Shown: positions 20,326 to 29,840 of the stretch, in pieces
Position numbering within the stretch: the stretch's first letter is position 1
Layout: every line of letters starts with the position of its first letter
Source of the DNA: Kovacikia minuta CCNUW1
GTDB taxonomy: Bacteria; Cyanobacteriota; Cyanobacteriia; Leptolyngbyales; Leptolyngbyaceae
Length of the DNA stretch: 64,000 bases
NCBI RefSeq assembly: GCF_020091585.1
Contig: NZ_CP083582.1
Coordinates: 2,418,001-2,482,000 of the forward strand
Reading direction: 5' to 3'
Position numbers and translations under genes: made by a program
The notes under the pieces: generated by a model
What the model saw: the letters and a program-made list of their open reading frames with translations, nothing else
Databases searched by the model: none
What the model was told of the DNA's origin: nothing

Positions 20326-20820
20326 ATGTCTAAATTAACCGATTTGCGATTGATGGTGAGAATTGGATTGGGGGGGGCGATCGCGATCGCACTTCTGACC
20401 GCCCTGGTTCACCCGGCTAGTCAAGCCCAATCTTCATCCAACTCCGTTTCGCTCAGTCCTGGTTTTACACCGAATCCGCTTGAAGTTAAGGGAGGGGCAA
20501 ATGGTTCCATCGCGCTTCAAGAAATTGTCAATCAAACCGATAGTCCAACAGGGCAATGCACGGGTTTTGCCAACACTCAACCCAATATGACGCTTGTGCT
20601 GACAACTTTTTTCAACTCCTTGAGCCTGGTTGTGATCAGCTCAGAAGACACCGCTTTGGCAATTCAAGGGCCAGGAGGTGTCTGGTGTAACGATGATTTT
20701 CAGGGCAAAAATCCGGGTGTTTCAGGGCAATGGCTCCCTGGCACCTACAAGGTTTGGGTCAGTTCCTATGCCAGGGGTCGCCGCCCTGCCTATACCGTTC
20801 GAATTGCAGAAGTCCGTTAG
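20326..20820 (+). CDS. Secreted protein with pre-peptidase-like C-terminal domain
   Basis: About 164 residues from ATG 20326 (GTG 20299 is an alternative start). It has a signal peptide (LGGAIAIALLTALVHPASQAQ, cleavage after AQA likely). The mature part is beta-rich: LSPGFTPNPLEVKGGANGS, GQCTGFANTQPNMTLVLT, GPGGVWCNDDFQGKNPGVSG, and PGTYKVWVSSYARGRRPAYT. The last portion resembles bacterial pre-peptidase C-terminal (PPC) domains. Two Cys could form a disulfide. It should be periplasmic or extracellular; function unknown. It precedes ftsH by 200 nt on the same strand. Confidence 0.75.
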   Translation: MSKLTDLRLMVRIGLGGAIAIALLTALVHPASQAQSSSNSVSLSPGFTPNPLEVKGGANGSIALQEIVNQTDSPTGQCTGFANTQPNMTLVLTTFFNSLSLVVISSEDTALAIQGPGGVWCNDDFQGKNPGVSGQWLPGTYKVWVSSYARGRRPAYTVRIAEVR

Positions 20821-21017
20821 TTGCTCTGATCCTGATAATTACGTTAAATTTAATTAACAATCGTTTTGAACGAAGGTTTATCAGTGACTTGCCTTTTTGG
20901 CGTATCGATCGGATGGATTGTAGAAAAGATGGTATTTCATCCACAGCAGCTTTGATGGGTGGTTCGTTCCACCCTGAAGATCAGTGCGGTGTGGCTGTAT
21001 TAAGAGGGCGCTAATTT

Positions 21018-22904
21018 ATGAAATTTTCGTGGAAAACAGTTTTACTGTGGATGATCCCGGCTCTGGTCATTGGGTTTTTCTTCTGGCAGGGGTCAATTGC
21101 CACTTCTCCTATGAATATGGGTAGAAATACTGCCAGTACCCGGATGACCTATGGTCGCTTTCTGGAATATCTGGATGCTAACCGGGTTGTCAGTGTGGAT
21201 CTGTATGAAGGCGGGCGGACTGCGATCGTTGAAGCAGTTGACCCAGAGTTAGACAATCGCCTCCAGCGGCTCCGGGTTGACCTGCCGGGAAATGCTCCAG
21301 AATTAATCTCCAGGTTGAGAAAATCAAACATCAGTTTTGACTCCCATCCCACACGCAATGATGGAGCGCTTTGGGGTTTATTGGGTAACTTGATTTTTCC
21401 AATCCTACTGATTGGTGGGTTGTTTTTCTTGTTCCGCCGCTCCGGGAATGTTCCGGGTGGTCCCGGACAGGCAATGAACTTTGGCAAGTCTCGCGCCCGC
21501 TTCCAGATGGAAGCCAAAACGGGTGTCATGTTCGATGATGTGGCAGGGATTGAAGAAGCCAAGGAAGAACTCCAGGAAGTGGTCACCTTCCTCAAAAAGC
21601 CGGAACGCTTCACCGCAGTAGGTGCCCGCATTCCCAAAGGTGTCCTGTTGATTGGTCCTCCTGGAACGGGTAAAACGCTCCTGGCAAAGGCGATCGCTGG
21701 CGAAGCAGGGGTGCCCTTCTTCAGCATCTCTGGTTCAGAATTTGTGGAGATGTTTGTGGGCGTAGGCGCATCACGAGTGCGTGATTTGTTCAAGAAAGCG
21801 AAGGAGAATGCCCCCTGCATCATCTTCATTGATGAAATTGATGCGGTAGGGCGGCAGCGGGGTGCCGGGATTGGTGGGGGCAACGACGAACGGGAGCAAA
21901 CGCTGAACCAGTTGTTGACCGAGATGGATGGGTTTGAGGGCAACACGGGGATTATCATCATTGCGGCGACGAACCGCCCCGATGTGCTGGACTCGGCGCT
22001 GTTGCGTCCTGGTCGGTTTGACCGTCAGGTCACCGTCGATCCACCCGATATTAAGGGACGGCTGGAGGTGCTTCAGGTTCACGCTCGTAACAAGAAGCTG
22101 GCAAACGAGGTTTCCCTGGATGCGATCGCCCGTCGCACGCCTGGATTCACGGGTGCCGATCTGGCAAACCTGTTGAATGAAGCCGCCATTCTCACCGCCC
22201 GCCGTCGCAAGGAAGCCATTACCATGCTGGAAATTGACGACGCGGTAGACCGGGTTGTTGCCGGAATGGAAGGCACGCCCTTAGTGGATAGCAAGAGTAA
22301 GCGCCTGATTGCCTATCATGAGATTGGTCACGCCATTATTGGCACACTCGTCAAAGCGCATGACCCGGTTCAAAAAGTAACGCTAGTGCCTCGCGGTCAG
22401 GCACGGGGGTTGACCTGGTTCACGCCCAGCGATGAGCAAAGTTTAATTTCTAGAGCCCAAATCTTAGCCCGGATCACAGGCGCACTGGGAGGACGGGCAG
22501 CTGAGGAAATCATTTTTGGCGATGCTGAAGTTACAACTGGGGCTGGCAATGACCTGCAACAGGTAAGCGGCATGGCACGCCAGATGGTTACTCGTTTTGG
22601 GATGTCCGATCTGGGTCCCCTGTCGCTTGAAAGCCAGTCCGGTGAGGTTTTTCTCGGTCGGGATTGGATGATGCGCTCAGAATATTCGGAGGAAATTGCC
22701 GCCCGAATTGATGCCCAGGTTCACTTAATTGTTGAACATTGCTATGATGACGCGCGTCGAATTATTCGTGAAAATCGAGTTGTGATCGATCGCTTAGTAG
22801 ATCTACTCATCGAACGCGAAACCATCGATGGGGAGGAGTTTCGGCGGATCGTTGCTGAGTATACAGATATACCTGTGAAAGAGCAGTATACTCCTCAGTT
22901 ATAA
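21018..22904 (+). CDS. ftsH: ATP-dependent zinc metalloprotease FtsH
   Basis: A 628-residue membrane AAA+ protease that degrades damaged membrane proteins, in cyanobacteria notably photosystem II D1. It has an N-terminal helix ([16 protein letters not shown]), a periplasmic domain and a second helix ([16 protein letters not shown]). The AAA domain has Walker A GPPGTGKT near residue 213, Walker [17 protein letters not shown] and arginine fingers in [13 protein letters not shown]. The zinc site is HEIGH at 434-438; the more usual form is HEAGH or HEVGH. Length is normal. A strong terminator follows at 22932. Confidence 0.97.
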   Translation: MKFSWKTVLLWMIPALVIGFFFWQGSIATSPMNMGRNTASTRMTYGRFLEYLDANRVVSVDLYEGGRTAIVEAVDPELDNRLQRLRVDLPGNAPELISRLRKSNISFDSHPTRNDGALWGLLGNLIFPILLIGGLFFLFRRSGNVPGGPGQAMNFGKSRARFQMEAKTGVMFDDVAGIEEAKEELQEVVTFLKKPERFTAVGARIPKGVLLIGPPGTGKTLLAKAIAGEAGVPFFSISGSEFVEMFVGVGASRVRDLFKKAKENAPCIIFIDEIDAVGRQRGAGIGGGNDEREQTLNQLLTEMDGFEGNTGIIIIAATNRPDVLDSALLRPGRFDRQVTVDPPDIKGRLEVLQVHARNKKLANEVSLDAIARRTPGFTGADLANLLNEAAILTARRRKEAITMLEIDDAVDRVVAGMEGTPLVDSKSKRLIAYHEIGHAIIGTLVKAHDPVQKVTLVPRGQARGLTWFTPSDEQSLISRAQILARITGALGGRAAEEIIFGDAEVTTGAGNDLQQVSGMARQMVTRFGMSDLGPLSLESQSGEVFLGRDWMMRSEYSEEIAARIDAQVHLIVEHCYDDARRIIRENRVVIDRLVDLLIERETIDGEEFRRIVAEYTDIPVKEQYTPQL

Positions 22905-22931
22905 ATCTCGAAACTCTCAGTAAGTAGCTAG

Positions 22932-22961
22932 ACGGGGATGCGGTATTTCATCCCCGTTTTT
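22932..22961 (+). terminator. Rho-independent terminator of ftsH
   Basis: The perfect stem ACGGGGATG/CATCCCCGT with an 8-nt loop is followed by a run of T. It lies 27 nt after the ftsH stop. Confidence 0.9.
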
Positions 22962-22971
22962 GTGTGTGAAA

Positions 22972-24210
22972 TTATAGCAGTGTCAGGTGGTCGGTGTTGG
23001 GTGTCAGGGAAGAGATCGCTCCACTACGATCGGAAAATCTAACTGTAAAAGTAGAACCAACTCCAACTTCAGATTCCACCTGAATCTCGCCCTGCAATAA
23101 TCTAACTAACCGGAGCACGATCGCGAGTCCTAATCCGGTACCTTCAGTGTCGGGAGATCGCAAGTGGCTATCGATCTGAAAATAGGGTTCAAAAATTTGA
23201 GATTGGTTCTCCACAGAAATTCCGATACCCGTATCTTTGATTGAGAGCAACCAGTGGTGATTGGAAAGTTCCTGGCACAGGATGTTAATTGAACCAGTTT
23301 CTGTGTAACGAATGGCATTACTTAATAGATTTGTCAGGATCTGTTGCAGGCGCAATGGATCGGTCAAAACTTGCAATGGAGCCGCTTCACATTCAAGATT
23401 TACGTGTAAATTTTTCGCGGCGATCTCCGAATCCATAGTTTGCAAGGTTTGCCGAATCATCGCAGAGACATTTGTAGGTAGCAAATGCAATTGAAGTTGT
23501 CCGGTTTCATAACGGAGTAGTTCCGTCGTATCGTTGACTAAGCGCAAAATTAATCTGCTGTTATGCAGCACTCGCTCGATGTGGTCAATTCGAGGCGAGT
23601 TATCCTGTGTTTCTGTGATTTGTTTTTGCTGCCGCAGGAACAGATTTGCGTAATCGATAACCGAGTTGAGGGGGACTTTAAGTTTGCTGGTGAATTGTTG
23701 GGAAAGTGTATCCTGACTAATTCGGAGAAGACGGCTAACTTCCTGGCTCCCCAAGGTGACCTGCTGTTGTAATTGCTCCAGTTCTTTGACTCGTTCTTCC
23801 ACATAACTTTTGAAGCTCTGGGAAATTGCTTCATCCACCACCGTGTCAATTAAACGAAAAACCCGATAGACCTCGGCGGGAGTCCCACTCATTAACTCTG
23901 GTTCCAGACTTGAGAAGATAGCCGCGCGTAGCAAACGATACTCCCGTGCGACTTCCGTCGGATCAAATCCTTGCTCGGCACGTAGAATACCGTGTTCCAA
24001 ACTGGCTTCTGCAAGGGTTTGAATATCACTTGTTTGAGTTCTGGAAAGGATGGTTGCGATCGCCCGCAGCACAAGGGGGATGTGATCTCGAACTGCTGTA
24101 GGTGACAGCGTATCATCGGCTTTCATGTGGCGATCTTGCTGCACCATTTCCATCCACTGTTCGATAATGAGGTCTGCCCGCTCCATCAGCAGTTGACTGA
24201 AATTAATCAT
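22972..24210 (-). CDS. RsbRD-like N-terminal histidine-kinase-like protein lacking H-box His
   Basis: A 412-residue cytosolic protein. Residues 1-135 are helical and resemble the RsbRD/RsbT-coantagonist N-terminal domain (EQWMEMVQQD, HGILRAEQGFDPTEVAREYR). A coiled coil follows (VEERVKELEQLQQQVT), then a HisKA-like helix and HATPase. The ATPase boxes look complete: N-box LTNLLSNAIRYTETG, G1 IKDTGIGIS, G2 GTEGTGLGLAIVLRLV. In the H-box, FTSKLKVPLNSVI aligns to the usual S-H-E-L-R-T-P-L-N with Ser175 in place of the phospho-acceptor His. No response regulator is adjacent. Confidence 0.87.
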   Translation of the reverse strand: MINFSQLLMERADLIIEQWMEMVQQDRHMKADDTLSPTAVRDHIPLVLRAIATILSRTQTSDIQTLAEASLEHGILRAEQGFDPTEVAREYRLLRAAIFSSLEPELMSGTPAEVYRVFRLIDTVVDEAISQSFKSYVEERVKELEQLQQQVTLGSQEVSRLLRISQDTLSQQFTSKLKVPLNSVIDYANLFLRQQKQITETQDNSPRIDHIERVLHNSRLILRLVNDTTELLRYETGQLQLHLLPTNVSAMIRQTLQTMDSEIAAKNLHVNLECEAAPLQVLTDPLRLQQILTNLLSNAIRYTETGSINILCQELSNHHWLLSIKDTGIGISVENQSQIFEPYFQIDSHLRSPDTEGTGLGLAIVLRLVRLLQGEIQVESEVGVGSTFTVRFSDRSGAISSLTPNTDHLTLL

Positions 24211-24514
24211 ACTGAGTCAAAAAGAGTAATCGGAGATTTTGTGGATGATGTCAGCTTAACGATTTGGCTGGGAAACAGATATAAAGAAGTGAAAGCAACT
24301 AAGGGTATGGTGAGCCAGTTTGCCTTTCGGCCCTACCCCGGCAATAGCGATGGGCAGCATGGCTAATCCCCCCCAAGTCAGGAGACAGGAGGGGAAATAG
24401 CCATTTTAGACGATGGCTGCTGAATTCTGGATTTTATTTCCTGGTTACTTTTCGTGGCGATCGCGCCGCTCCTGGCAACTTTTTGTTTCCTCCCCATCCT
24501 CTACTCTTTATTCT
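24211..24514. other. Intergenic region, no recognisable content
   Basis: Just over 300 nt between two minus-strand genes. Short ORFs here have no family features. I see no clear terminator or repeat. Confidence 0.4.
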
Positions 24515-26590
24515 CTAACCAACTGACAGCAGAGATTGGTACTCCGATTCCAGGTTTTGACATTCGGTAGAAACGGTTTTCTCCACGTTTCGCAGGCGAT
24601 CGAGTTCCGCAGTTCGGTTAATTTCGTAGGATTCTTTTTGCTTCAGAAGATTGTCTAACTCGCCCTTACGGGATTGAATATCTTCGTTGACCCGCTTGAC
24701 CACTTCTCGTTCGTAGGTATCGAAACACTCCTGAACCGCACTATAAATGGGCTGCCATTGTTCCTGTGCCACCTGGGGTAAATGTTTGACCAATTCATTT
24801 TTGATTGCTTTAGCAAACTGTTTGCGGGCATGGTCGGCTTGCAACGCCCCAACCCCCAACCCCACCAGAGCAAAGGCGACAGGTCCCATGATCACCCCAA
24901 ACAGCCCAGTAGCGATGATGGAAACGCCCGCAGCCGTGAAGAAATTAAGCAGAATGCTCTTGAAGTCAAACCCGGTTGCTGCCAGAGCAGCCCCCGCAAA
25001 GTTCCCTGCTGCCAGGGAGAATAGCCCCATTGCCCACTTTGCCCAACCAGGAGTGCCATCATCCTCTGCATGGATACTTGCCCGCGTTTGAATCGTTTGT
25101 CCCGTTAACTTTTCGGTAATCTGGTCGGTCACTTCAACGTAGGATGCACCATACCTGGCAGCGCTCTGAGAGAGTTCGGCAAAGGCTGCGGTCAATTCCT
25201 TTTCAGCGGTCAAGGTCCAGGCAAAGAACTTGTCGTTGACGTACTGCTGGAATGACTGTTGGGCAGCGGCGCTAAATTGTTGCCGTCTGCTTTCACTGAA
25301 GAAGTCGAGGAAGTTGAGGTCGGGGGGCTGGTAGCGCAGAAAGTCCTGTTCAAAGGTACTTTCCAAATTGAGAACATAGGTGCGAAAGGAGTCGGCGATC
25401 GTCCTCGCCTTGCGATCCCGCATTTTCCGAATCTCATCCCGAAACTCATCTCGAATGGCGCTCAATTGACTAAACTGAGGTTCCACCGAACTGATCCGTT
25501 GCTTCAGTTCCTCCACATTCTGGTCGAGCAAAGGAATGCGCCGTTCGATCGCCTCCCGCACACGGGTAAATGCTTGACGGGCAAGGGTTCTGGCCTGGCG
25601 CAGTTCCGCGATCGCTCGCTCCTGGGTCAGGAATGTGTTGAGTGCGCCCATAAATGCTGGAAAGCCCGTTCCTTCCAGGGATGCGGTAGAATCTTTGACC
25701 CGTCGCCGTAACGCACTAATGGCTGAAATCTCAAACACCCGTTCGTCATAGGTGTCGATGCCATCGACCTGGCAATAGGCTGCCAGATTGGCATGAAATA
25801 CCTGACGGAGCTTGGCCTCAGCTGCTGCCAGTTCCTCCGCATCATCCGGGTCGATCAACCCCTCTTTGACCTGATCCCAGGCATTGATCAGAAAGAAAAC
25901 CGACAGCCCCCGATCTTTGATGTAGTTCTCCAGATAGCGGCGCTCTGCCAGGGTGCAGGGTTGGGAAGCCCGCAAAACAAATAGAATCGCGTGGCAGTTA
26001 ACAATGTAGCCCAGGGACAGTTCGTTCCGGGCTTCCGTATCGTTTAAACCAGGACTGTCTACAATTTCCACTCCCTTTTCCAGCAGGGGAAGTGGGTACT
26101 CAACGACGGCATGGGTTACATCCGGAAATGCCTGTTGCTGTTGTTGTTCCAACTGCTTGGCTTCCTCTGGGGCGATCGTATAGCGCTGCTTAAAATCCTT
26201 AAAGTCAATTTGCTCTGGGGGTTTTCCGTCATTGAAATAGATGGTGACTTGCTTTTCTGGGCCGTATCTCAGAATGGTCAGCAACGCCGTACAGGGATTC
26301 ACATCACTGGGCAAGAGATTCTCCCCAATCAGGGCGTTTAGAAAGGTACTTTTACCCCGTTTCATATCCCCCAGAACCAGGAGCCGAAACACGCCTTGCT
26401 TCAAGTTCTTACTGGCAACTGTGGTATCTTCGATCTCTCGTTCGAGTCCCAGTTTGCCCGATGCCCGTTCCCCATCAAATTCGGCTTGAGTCAACGTTTC
26501 GGCAATCCTGCTGAGGTAATCAGAAATGCGCTGACGGGATTTGGCAATGCGATCGAGATCGTTGAGGAAGTGGGTGGTTTCTACTTTCAT
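24515..26590 (-). CDS. Bacterial dynamin-like GTPase
   Basis: About 691 residues. The start is ATG 26590 (MKVETTHFLNDLDRI); the frame stays open upstream only because of the G-rich repeat, which would encode a Pro/Phe string. The GTPase domain has P-loop LGDMKRGKSTFLNAL (about 74-85), NPCTALLT (G2 Thr), VDSPGLND (G3) and NAWD (G4 variant). Long helical regions follow. A hydrophobic paddle-like segment (FSLAAGNFAGAALAATGF; FFTAAGVSIIATGLFGVIMG) lies around 520-590. Such BDLPs bind and reshape membranes. Two membrane-protein genes lie upstream on the same strand. Confidence 0.9.
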   Translation of the reverse strand: MKVETTHFLNDLDRIAKSRQRISDYLSRIAETLTQAEFDGERASGKLGLEREIEDTTVASKNLKQGVFRLLVLGDMKRGKSTFLNALIGENLLPSDVNPCTALLTILRYGPEKQVTIYFNDGKPPEQIDFKDFKQRYTIAPEEAKQLEQQQQQAFPDVTHAVVEYPLPLLEKGVEIVDSPGLNDTEARNELSLGYIVNCHAILFVLRASQPCTLAERRYLENYIKDRGLSVFFLINAWDQVKEGLIDPDDAEELAAAEAKLRQVFHANLAAYCQVDGIDTYDERVFEISAISALRRRVKDSTASLEGTGFPAFMGALNTFLTQERAIAELRQARTLARQAFTRVREAIERRIPLLDQNVEELKQRISSVEPQFSQLSAIRDEFRDEIRKMRDRKARTIADSFRTYVLNLESTFEQDFLRYQPPDLNFLDFFSESRRQQFSAAAQQSFQQYVNDKFFAWTLTAEKELTAAFAELSQSAARYGASYVEVTDQITEKLTGQTIQTRASIHAEDDGTPGWAKWAMGLFSLAAGNFAGAALAATGFDFKSILLNFFTAAGVSIIATGLFGVIMGPVAFALVGLGVGALQADHARKQFAKAIKNELVKHLPQVAQEQWQPIYSAVQECFDTYEREVVKRVNEDIQSRKGELDNLLKQKESYEINRTAELDRLRNVEKTVSTECQNLESEYQSLLSVG

Positions 26591-26593
26591 AGC

Positions 26594-26738
26594 GGGGAGG
26601 GGAAAGGGGAAAGGGGAAAGGGGAAAGGGGAAAGGGGAAAGGGGAAAGGGGAAGGGAAAAGGGGGAAAGGGGGAAGGGGGAAGGGGAAAGGGGAGGAAAT
26701 AATTTTTATCCCTCATCCCTCATCCCTCATCCCTCATC
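26594..26738. repeat. Heptamer arrays (GGGGAAA)n and (ATCCCTC)n
   Basis: About 100 nt of GGGGAAA/GGGGAAG-type units (26594-26696) lie immediately upstream of the dynamin start codon on its template orientation. After an AT-rich break, four ATCCCTC units (26708-26738) follow. The G4-forming strand is plus, that is, the non-transcript strand for the dynamin gene. Confidence 0.85.
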
Positions 26739-26751
26739 CCCCACCCTTTCC

Positions 26752-27288
26752 CTACTCCCCATCTCTTAAGTGCCGTTGAACGGCGTATTCAAACTGGTAA
26801 AAGAACGCAGCAAAAATAATCTGGATGACGAGCAAGGCGATGAACCAGGGGTGGGCTTGCTTGAAGGAATTGGACAAATTCCAGGGGCTGAATTGCAGTA
26901 CGGAACCTTGGGTGGGAACTGGCAGAAATACTCCCAGAATTGCCCAACTCAAAATTTTAGACAGGTAATTGACGGACCAGCCGTAAAGTCCTTGCCACCA
27001 ACTCAAGATGTTGGGAAAAGTACCCTGAACCCGATCGCGGCTCGATAAACGGCTTTCGGGAAAGAACTGATCCAGGAGTTGATGTGACCAGTGATGGATG
27101 AACGCAATCAGCAGAATCGGACTGAAAGTTACCAGGATGTAGAAGACATAGACCAGCCTGGGGAAAAGCGCAATCAACCAACTGACGATCCACCAGAGAT
27201 AGCTGGAAAGATGCTGAAAACCTGCCATCAGCAGGATAAGGGCGATCGCATTTACCCAGGAGCGCGATAGGGGAAACCAGTTCGGCAT
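26752..27288 (-). CDS. Predicted membrane protein of unknown function
   Basis: 178 residues from ATG 27288 (MPNWFPLSRSW); the open frame upstream is repeat-derived. It has about four hydrophobic segments: WVNAIALILLMAGFQHLSSY, WWIVSWLIALFPRLVYVFYI, YLSKILSWAILGVFLPV and WFIALLVIQIIFAAFFYQFE. No family is recognised. It lies upstream of the dynamin-like GTPase on the same strand, separated by 161 nt of repeats, and could be a membrane partner (inference from position only). Confidence 0.7.
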   Translation of the reverse strand: MPNWFPLSRSWVNAIALILLMAGFQHLSSYLWWIVSWLIALFPRLVYVFYILVTFSPILLIAFIHHWSHQLLDQFFPESRLSSRDRVQGTFPNILSWWQGLYGWSVNYLSKILSWAILGVFLPVPTQGSVLQFSPWNLSNSFKQAHPWFIALLVIQIIFAAFFYQFEYAVQRHLRDGE

Positions 27289-27505
27289 AGGATCAGGTGA
27301 CAGGTGGTAGGTGGTAGGGGTAAAGACAGAAGGCAGAGGGCAGAGGGCAGAAGGAATTAGGGGATGCCTGGAGACAGTACCCTGGCTCCCTGGATTCCCT
27401 TTGTAGGATTGACGATTCCCTGAGGGACTCGCTGAGAAATAACATCCCACTTTCATCCACCCATCCACCCCCTTCAACCTGGGATTTTATTTGTACGCTC
27501 ATCCC

Positions 27506-27865
27506 TTACTTCTTGGGACGCTGGTTCTTTTCAGAAGATTTGGATTCAAAAAATATTTTGTAGGCGACCCAGGCAATGCCTCCCACAACGATGGCTGTCG
27601 CTAACCAGGTGGCAATCTTCACTGCAACGACCACTGCAACGACAATTCCTAAAAACTTAGCCACATTCAACGCCTGTCTATACCGTTGCTTTAAGGTATT
27701 TTCCGAGGCTTGATGTTTTGTTGTGGGCGCGATCGGCGGTTCTTGGCTGGATGCTTGCTGGTAAATTTCTGCTTCCAGTTCTCGCAGTCGAAGGGCATGT
27801 TCACGAGCCTGAAGTTCGTTTTCTCGCCGTCGCAGTTCTTCGTCTTTGTTGTTTTGAGAATCCAT
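27506..27865 (-). CDS. Small coiled-coil membrane protein
   Basis: About 119 residues from ATG 27865; a TTG at 27880 is a weaker alternative. The N-terminal half is a charged heptad-like coiled coil (NKDEELRRRENELQAREHAL, RLRELEAEIYQQA). It is followed by two adjacent hydrophobic stretches (FLGIVVAVVVAVKIATWL, ATAIVVGGIAWVAYKIFF) and a basic tail. Function unknown. It is the most upstream gene of a same-strand trio with the membrane protein and dynamin-like GTPase. Confidence 0.7.
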   Translation of the reverse strand: MDSQNNKDEELRRRENELQAREHALRLRELEAEIYQQASSQEPPIAPTTKHQASENTLKQRYRQALNVAKFLGIVVAVVVAVKIATWLATAIVVGGIAWVAYKIFFESKSSEKNQRPKK

Positions 27866-27999
27866 TATCTGGGTTTGCAATAGAGGACAAAGCGAACAAA
27901 AGGTGAGGGCTTATCGTCATCCTATGGGAGCCATAATCCATACTCGATTAAGGAGTTAGGAGCTAGGGTTAGGGGCTAGAGCATCGGTACACTATTTCG

Positions 28000-28066
28000 A
28001 GAAACCGGGTTTCTGGTGAGGATATTCAACGAAACTTGAGCATCTCACAGAAGAAACCCGGTTTCT
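28000..28066. repeat. Paired AGAAACCGGGTTTCT palindromes
   Basis: AGAAACCGGGTTTCT at 28000-28014 and AGAAACCCGGTTTCT at 28052-28066 are each self-complementary apart from the central base, and are also inverted copies of one another. The spacer is 37 nt. This resembles a common cyanobacterial interspersed palindrome. Confidence 0.8.
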
Positions 28067-28539
28067 GTACCGGCGTTCTAGGGCATTGCATTGCTGCTCT
28101 AATCTAGCCTTCCCAATTTGAGATTGACCATACCTGCCAGTTCCTTTTTCAGTTGAAAGCGACCCTCTCCTCACCCACCCATCTTCCCTATCTCTTCAAG
28201 CGGATGCTTTCAAGGTAGCGGTTGTCCTGTGTAAGGGCAAAGCATCGGCAAATGATCTCCCGAAAACCCTGGGAAAACGTCGTCCGAAGGTTCTACCCCT
28301 ACCAATCAGCGGTATAAACCGAGGCTTCTCAAACAGCCTCTAACCCCAACTCCCTGTTGTTTCTGAAACTGTAACGGTACACTCCCTAGATGAGAGCTTT
28401 GATTAGAATGAATTGGAAAGCTGTGTTTAGCATTGTAGGTTTTTGGGCAATTTCATTTCTGGAAACCTGCTTAGTTAAATGTGTAAGTCCTGACAGGTTA
28501 AAACCAGAGATATGGCACTCCTGAAGAGGGGAGTAAAAA

Positions 28540-28567
28540 GCTGATAGCTGATAGCTAATCGCTGATA
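28540..28567. repeat. Heptamer array (GCTGATA)n
   Basis: Four in-phase 7-nt units: GCTGATA, GCTGATA, GCTAATC, GCTGATA. Confidence 0.75.
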
Positions 28568-28774
28568 GCAAGACGATTTTTACACTGTTGATCAGGTTCG
28601 CCATGTGAGGTTTTGACTCTAGTTAAGAGTGGTTTGTTAAAGGGATTTAACTAAAGCTAGAGACAGTCCTTTCGGGAAATGTTTTTGATGTCTAATTTTA
28701 GGAAGGGTTTCGTTCAAACTCAGAGAAATTATTGATATCATCGCCATATATTCGAGTTATCTTGGTAATAAATT

Positions 28775-29644
28775 ATGCATTTGGGGAGAATGGTTATGGG
28801 CCAGCGTCAGTTCGTTGCACTTGCAGGGGCGATCGCGGTGGCGATCGCAGGTTGTGCGTCTGAAGACACAACCACTACTGCCCCTTCCCCGGCTGCATCT
28901 CCTTCCCCGGCTGCATCTCCTTCCCCAAGCCCTGCGGCAGCTCAACCCTTTGCCAAACCGCTGGTTGCCCAGAAGGCTACACCTTCCAACGCGGTGTCAG
29001 GCTTAATCCAACCAACAAATGGCGATGAACGTGCCAAGCAGGTGCAGGCACAAATTAATGCGGATAAAGCAAGGAAAGACCCTTTTTCAACGCTTCCCCC
29101 CGTTCTGATTAGACCTGCCTCTCCCCAGAGAACTGCGGCAGGCTCTCAGCTGGCGCAGGTTCCTACAGTTACGGGCAAAGTGCCTAGCTTACCCAATGCT
29201 CCCCAACCTGGAACCTTGCCAACTTTAACCGCAACGGGAAACAGACCTCCCAGTCCTAGCAGTCCTTTCCCCCCATCTCGCGCAGGTAATAACCCTTCTG
29301 GCCCAGGAAGAACTCCTTCTGGTACAGGAAGAACGCCCTCCAGTCCCAACGGTACACCTGCACCGGCTGCGATTCCAACTCCCCCTTCTACTACGCTGGC
29401 AAGTTCGGTGGAGGTGTCTGGTGTGGTTTATGTCGGGGGAATTGCGCAAGCAATTATTAAGGCACCTAACGAACAGACCAGTCGCTATGTCAAGGTTGGG
29501 CAAAGACTTTCGGATGGGCAGGTGCTGGTCAAGCGAATTGAAATGAATTCGGGGTCTGAACCTGTGGTTGTGCTGGAACAGAATGGTGTTGAAGTTCCCA
29601 AGGCGGTTGGAGAGCCAGCCCCCGATGCGAGCAAGCCCGCTTGA
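28775..29644 (+). CDS. Proline-rich lipoprotein with PilP-like C-terminal domain
   Basis: 289 residues. The signal peptide ends in a lipobox (VALAGAIAVAIAGC) with lipidated Cys about residue 27. The middle is a long Pro/Ser/Thr/Gly-rich, probably disordered region with short repeats (PSPAAS; GPGRTPSGTGRTPSS). The C-terminal 75 residues are globular: VEVSGVVYVGGIAQAIIKAP, RYVKVGQRLSDGQVLVKRIE. This resembles the beta-domain of PilP/GspC-type pilus or secretion proteins. It is likely membrane-anchored and periplasmic; the pilus link is inference. Methionines at 6 and 8 are alternative starts. Confidence 0.8.
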   Translation: MHLGRMVMGQRQFVALAGAIAVAIAGCASEDTTTTAPSPAASPSPAASPSPSPAAAQPFAKPLVAQKATPSNAVSGLIQPTNGDERAKQVQAQINADKARKDPFSTLPPVLIRPASPQRTAAGSQLAQVPTVTGKVPSLPNAPQPGTLPTLTATGNRPPSPSSPFPPSRAGNNPSGPGRTPSGTGRTPSSPNGTPAPAAIPTPPSTTLASSVEVSGVVYVGGIAQAIIKAPNEQTSRYVKVGQRLSDGQVLVKRIEMNSGSEPVVVLEQNGVEVPKAVGEPAPDASKPA

Positions 29645-29814
29645 TTGAAGGTGGTAGGTGGTAGGAGGTAGGTGTCAGGGAAAGGATAAAGGATGAACAT
29701 TATCATCCCATCGCCCCATCACCTCATCCCCTCACTATCCCATCTCACTCCTTACCCCTCACCCCCTACCCCTTACCAAAATTAACAGGCAATCTTCCCG
29801 AAACGATGTAGAGT

Positions 29815-29828
29815 AGTACAAATGCTCT
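29815..29828 (+). promoter_or_regulatory. Candidate LexA box upstream of lexA
   Basis: AGTACAAATGCTCT lies 12 nt before the lexA ATG. It matches the cyanobacterial LexA-box consensus RGTACNNNDGTWCB at all but one constrained position (C for the second-half T). Placement predicts autoregulation of lexA. Confidence 0.6.
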
Positions 29829-29840
29829 TTTGAACTCTTC

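Larger units (their letters stand above)
27881..28774. other. Long intergenic region with repeats
   Basis: About 900 nt with no convincing gene. It holds a double palindrome (28000-28066), a GCTGATA heptamer array (28540-28567) and the AT-rich promoter region of the lipoprotein gene. No terminator with a T-tract was found. Confidence 0.5.

Noticed and set aside
21149-21961. Minus-strand ORF of 270 residues opposite ftsH
   Set aside because: Ser/Pro-rich antisense shadow of a highly conserved gene.
26591-26716. N-terminal extension of the dynamin-like protein rich in Pro and Phe
   Set aside because: It is only the translation of the GGGGAAA array; the family start is ATG 26590.
27289-27477. 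Longer N-terminus of the 26752 membrane protein
   Set aside because: The extra 63 residues come from repeat-like DNA and lack a plausible start; MPNWF at 27288 gives a normal membrane N-terminus.
28000-28066. CRISPR-like or terminator reading of the AGAAACC palindromes
   Set aside because: There are only two copies with one spacer and no T-tract.
28757-29006. Arg-rich minus- and plus-strand ORFs overlapping the lipoprotein gene
   Set aside because: They are shadows of the Pro/Ser-rich coding frame.
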